The notes beneath the pieces are model-generated. The model searched no databases. It saw nothing but the letters and a program-made list of their open reading frames with translations, and was not told the DNA's origin. Source: Gallionella sp. (GTDB lineage: Bacteria; Pseudomonadota; Gammaproteobacteria; Burkholderiales; Gallionellaceae). From it: a stretch of 36,318 nt of DNA. Position 1 is the first letter of the stretch, and every line of letters begins with the position of its first letter. Below are positions 36,065 to 36,318 of the stretch, in pieces. Position numbers and translations under genes: made by a program. Location of the stretch: NCBI GenBank assembly GCA_028710565.1, contig JAQTTV010000032.1:1-36318 (forward strand), written 5' to 3'.

Positions 36065-36318
<254 letters not shown>

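Overview
The window reads as the chromosome of a gammaproteobacterium of moderate GC content. The evidence is a set of conserved gene neighbourhoods of that class: acpP-fabF-pabC-mltG-tmk-holB-tatD, tsaB-rimI, thrS-infC-rpmI-rplT-pheS-pheT-ihfA, nadK-recN-bamE and hisS-yfgM-bamB-der. Species cannot be fixed from the sequence alone. The many short dispersed palindromes and heptanucleotide repeats would suit a repeat-rich environmental bacterium, for example a sulfur- or methane-oxidising gammaproteobacterium, but that is inference.

Layout. 1-6979 holds fatty acid synthesis (acpP, fabF), folate precursor synthesis (pabC), peptidoglycan cleavage (mltG), dTMP kinase (tmk), clamp-loader delta-prime (holB), a TatD nuclease and ispF. 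7040-9085 is an accessory cassette with its own likely promoter. It contains a minimal nucleotidyltransferase, a 20-codon ORF and an AT-rich OLD-family ATPase/TOPRIM nuclease, bracketed by two inverted-repeat (REPIN-like) elements. 9116-11179 is tsaB-rimI-uracil-DNA glycosylase. 11252-13103 (minus) is a PsiF-repeat protein and a QmcA/NfeD membrane pair. 13355-14674 is an RhlE-type helicase. 14793-21966 is the thrS-to-ihfA translation operon, with several candidate attenuators. 22079-26954 (minus) carries glnB, a membrane rhodanese, dapB, bamE, recN and nadK. 27319-32029 is hisS-yfgM-bamB-der. 32172-36318 contains arfB, a periplasmic cytochrome c, a DegT-type aminotransferase, a divergent FGE/sulfatase-modifying-factor-like membrane protein and the 3' end of an IS110-family transposase.

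The most interesting structure is of two kinds. First, the MNT-ORF20-OLD cassette, joined by two successive ATGA stop/start overlaps, is a candidate defence or toxin-antitoxin-like system inserted between housekeeping genes. Second, a repertoire of REP-like elements shares a GTAG tetranucleotide followed by a hairpin whose stem sequence differs from copy to copy. Two copies provide the stop codon of the upstream gene (ispF, hisS), and one related copy, together with another repeat family, forms the low-complexity linker inside the uracil-DNA glycosylase reading frame. Candidate RNA-level regulators precede pabC, thrS, rpmI and pheS. All functional calls rest on motif recognition by eye; no database search was possible.
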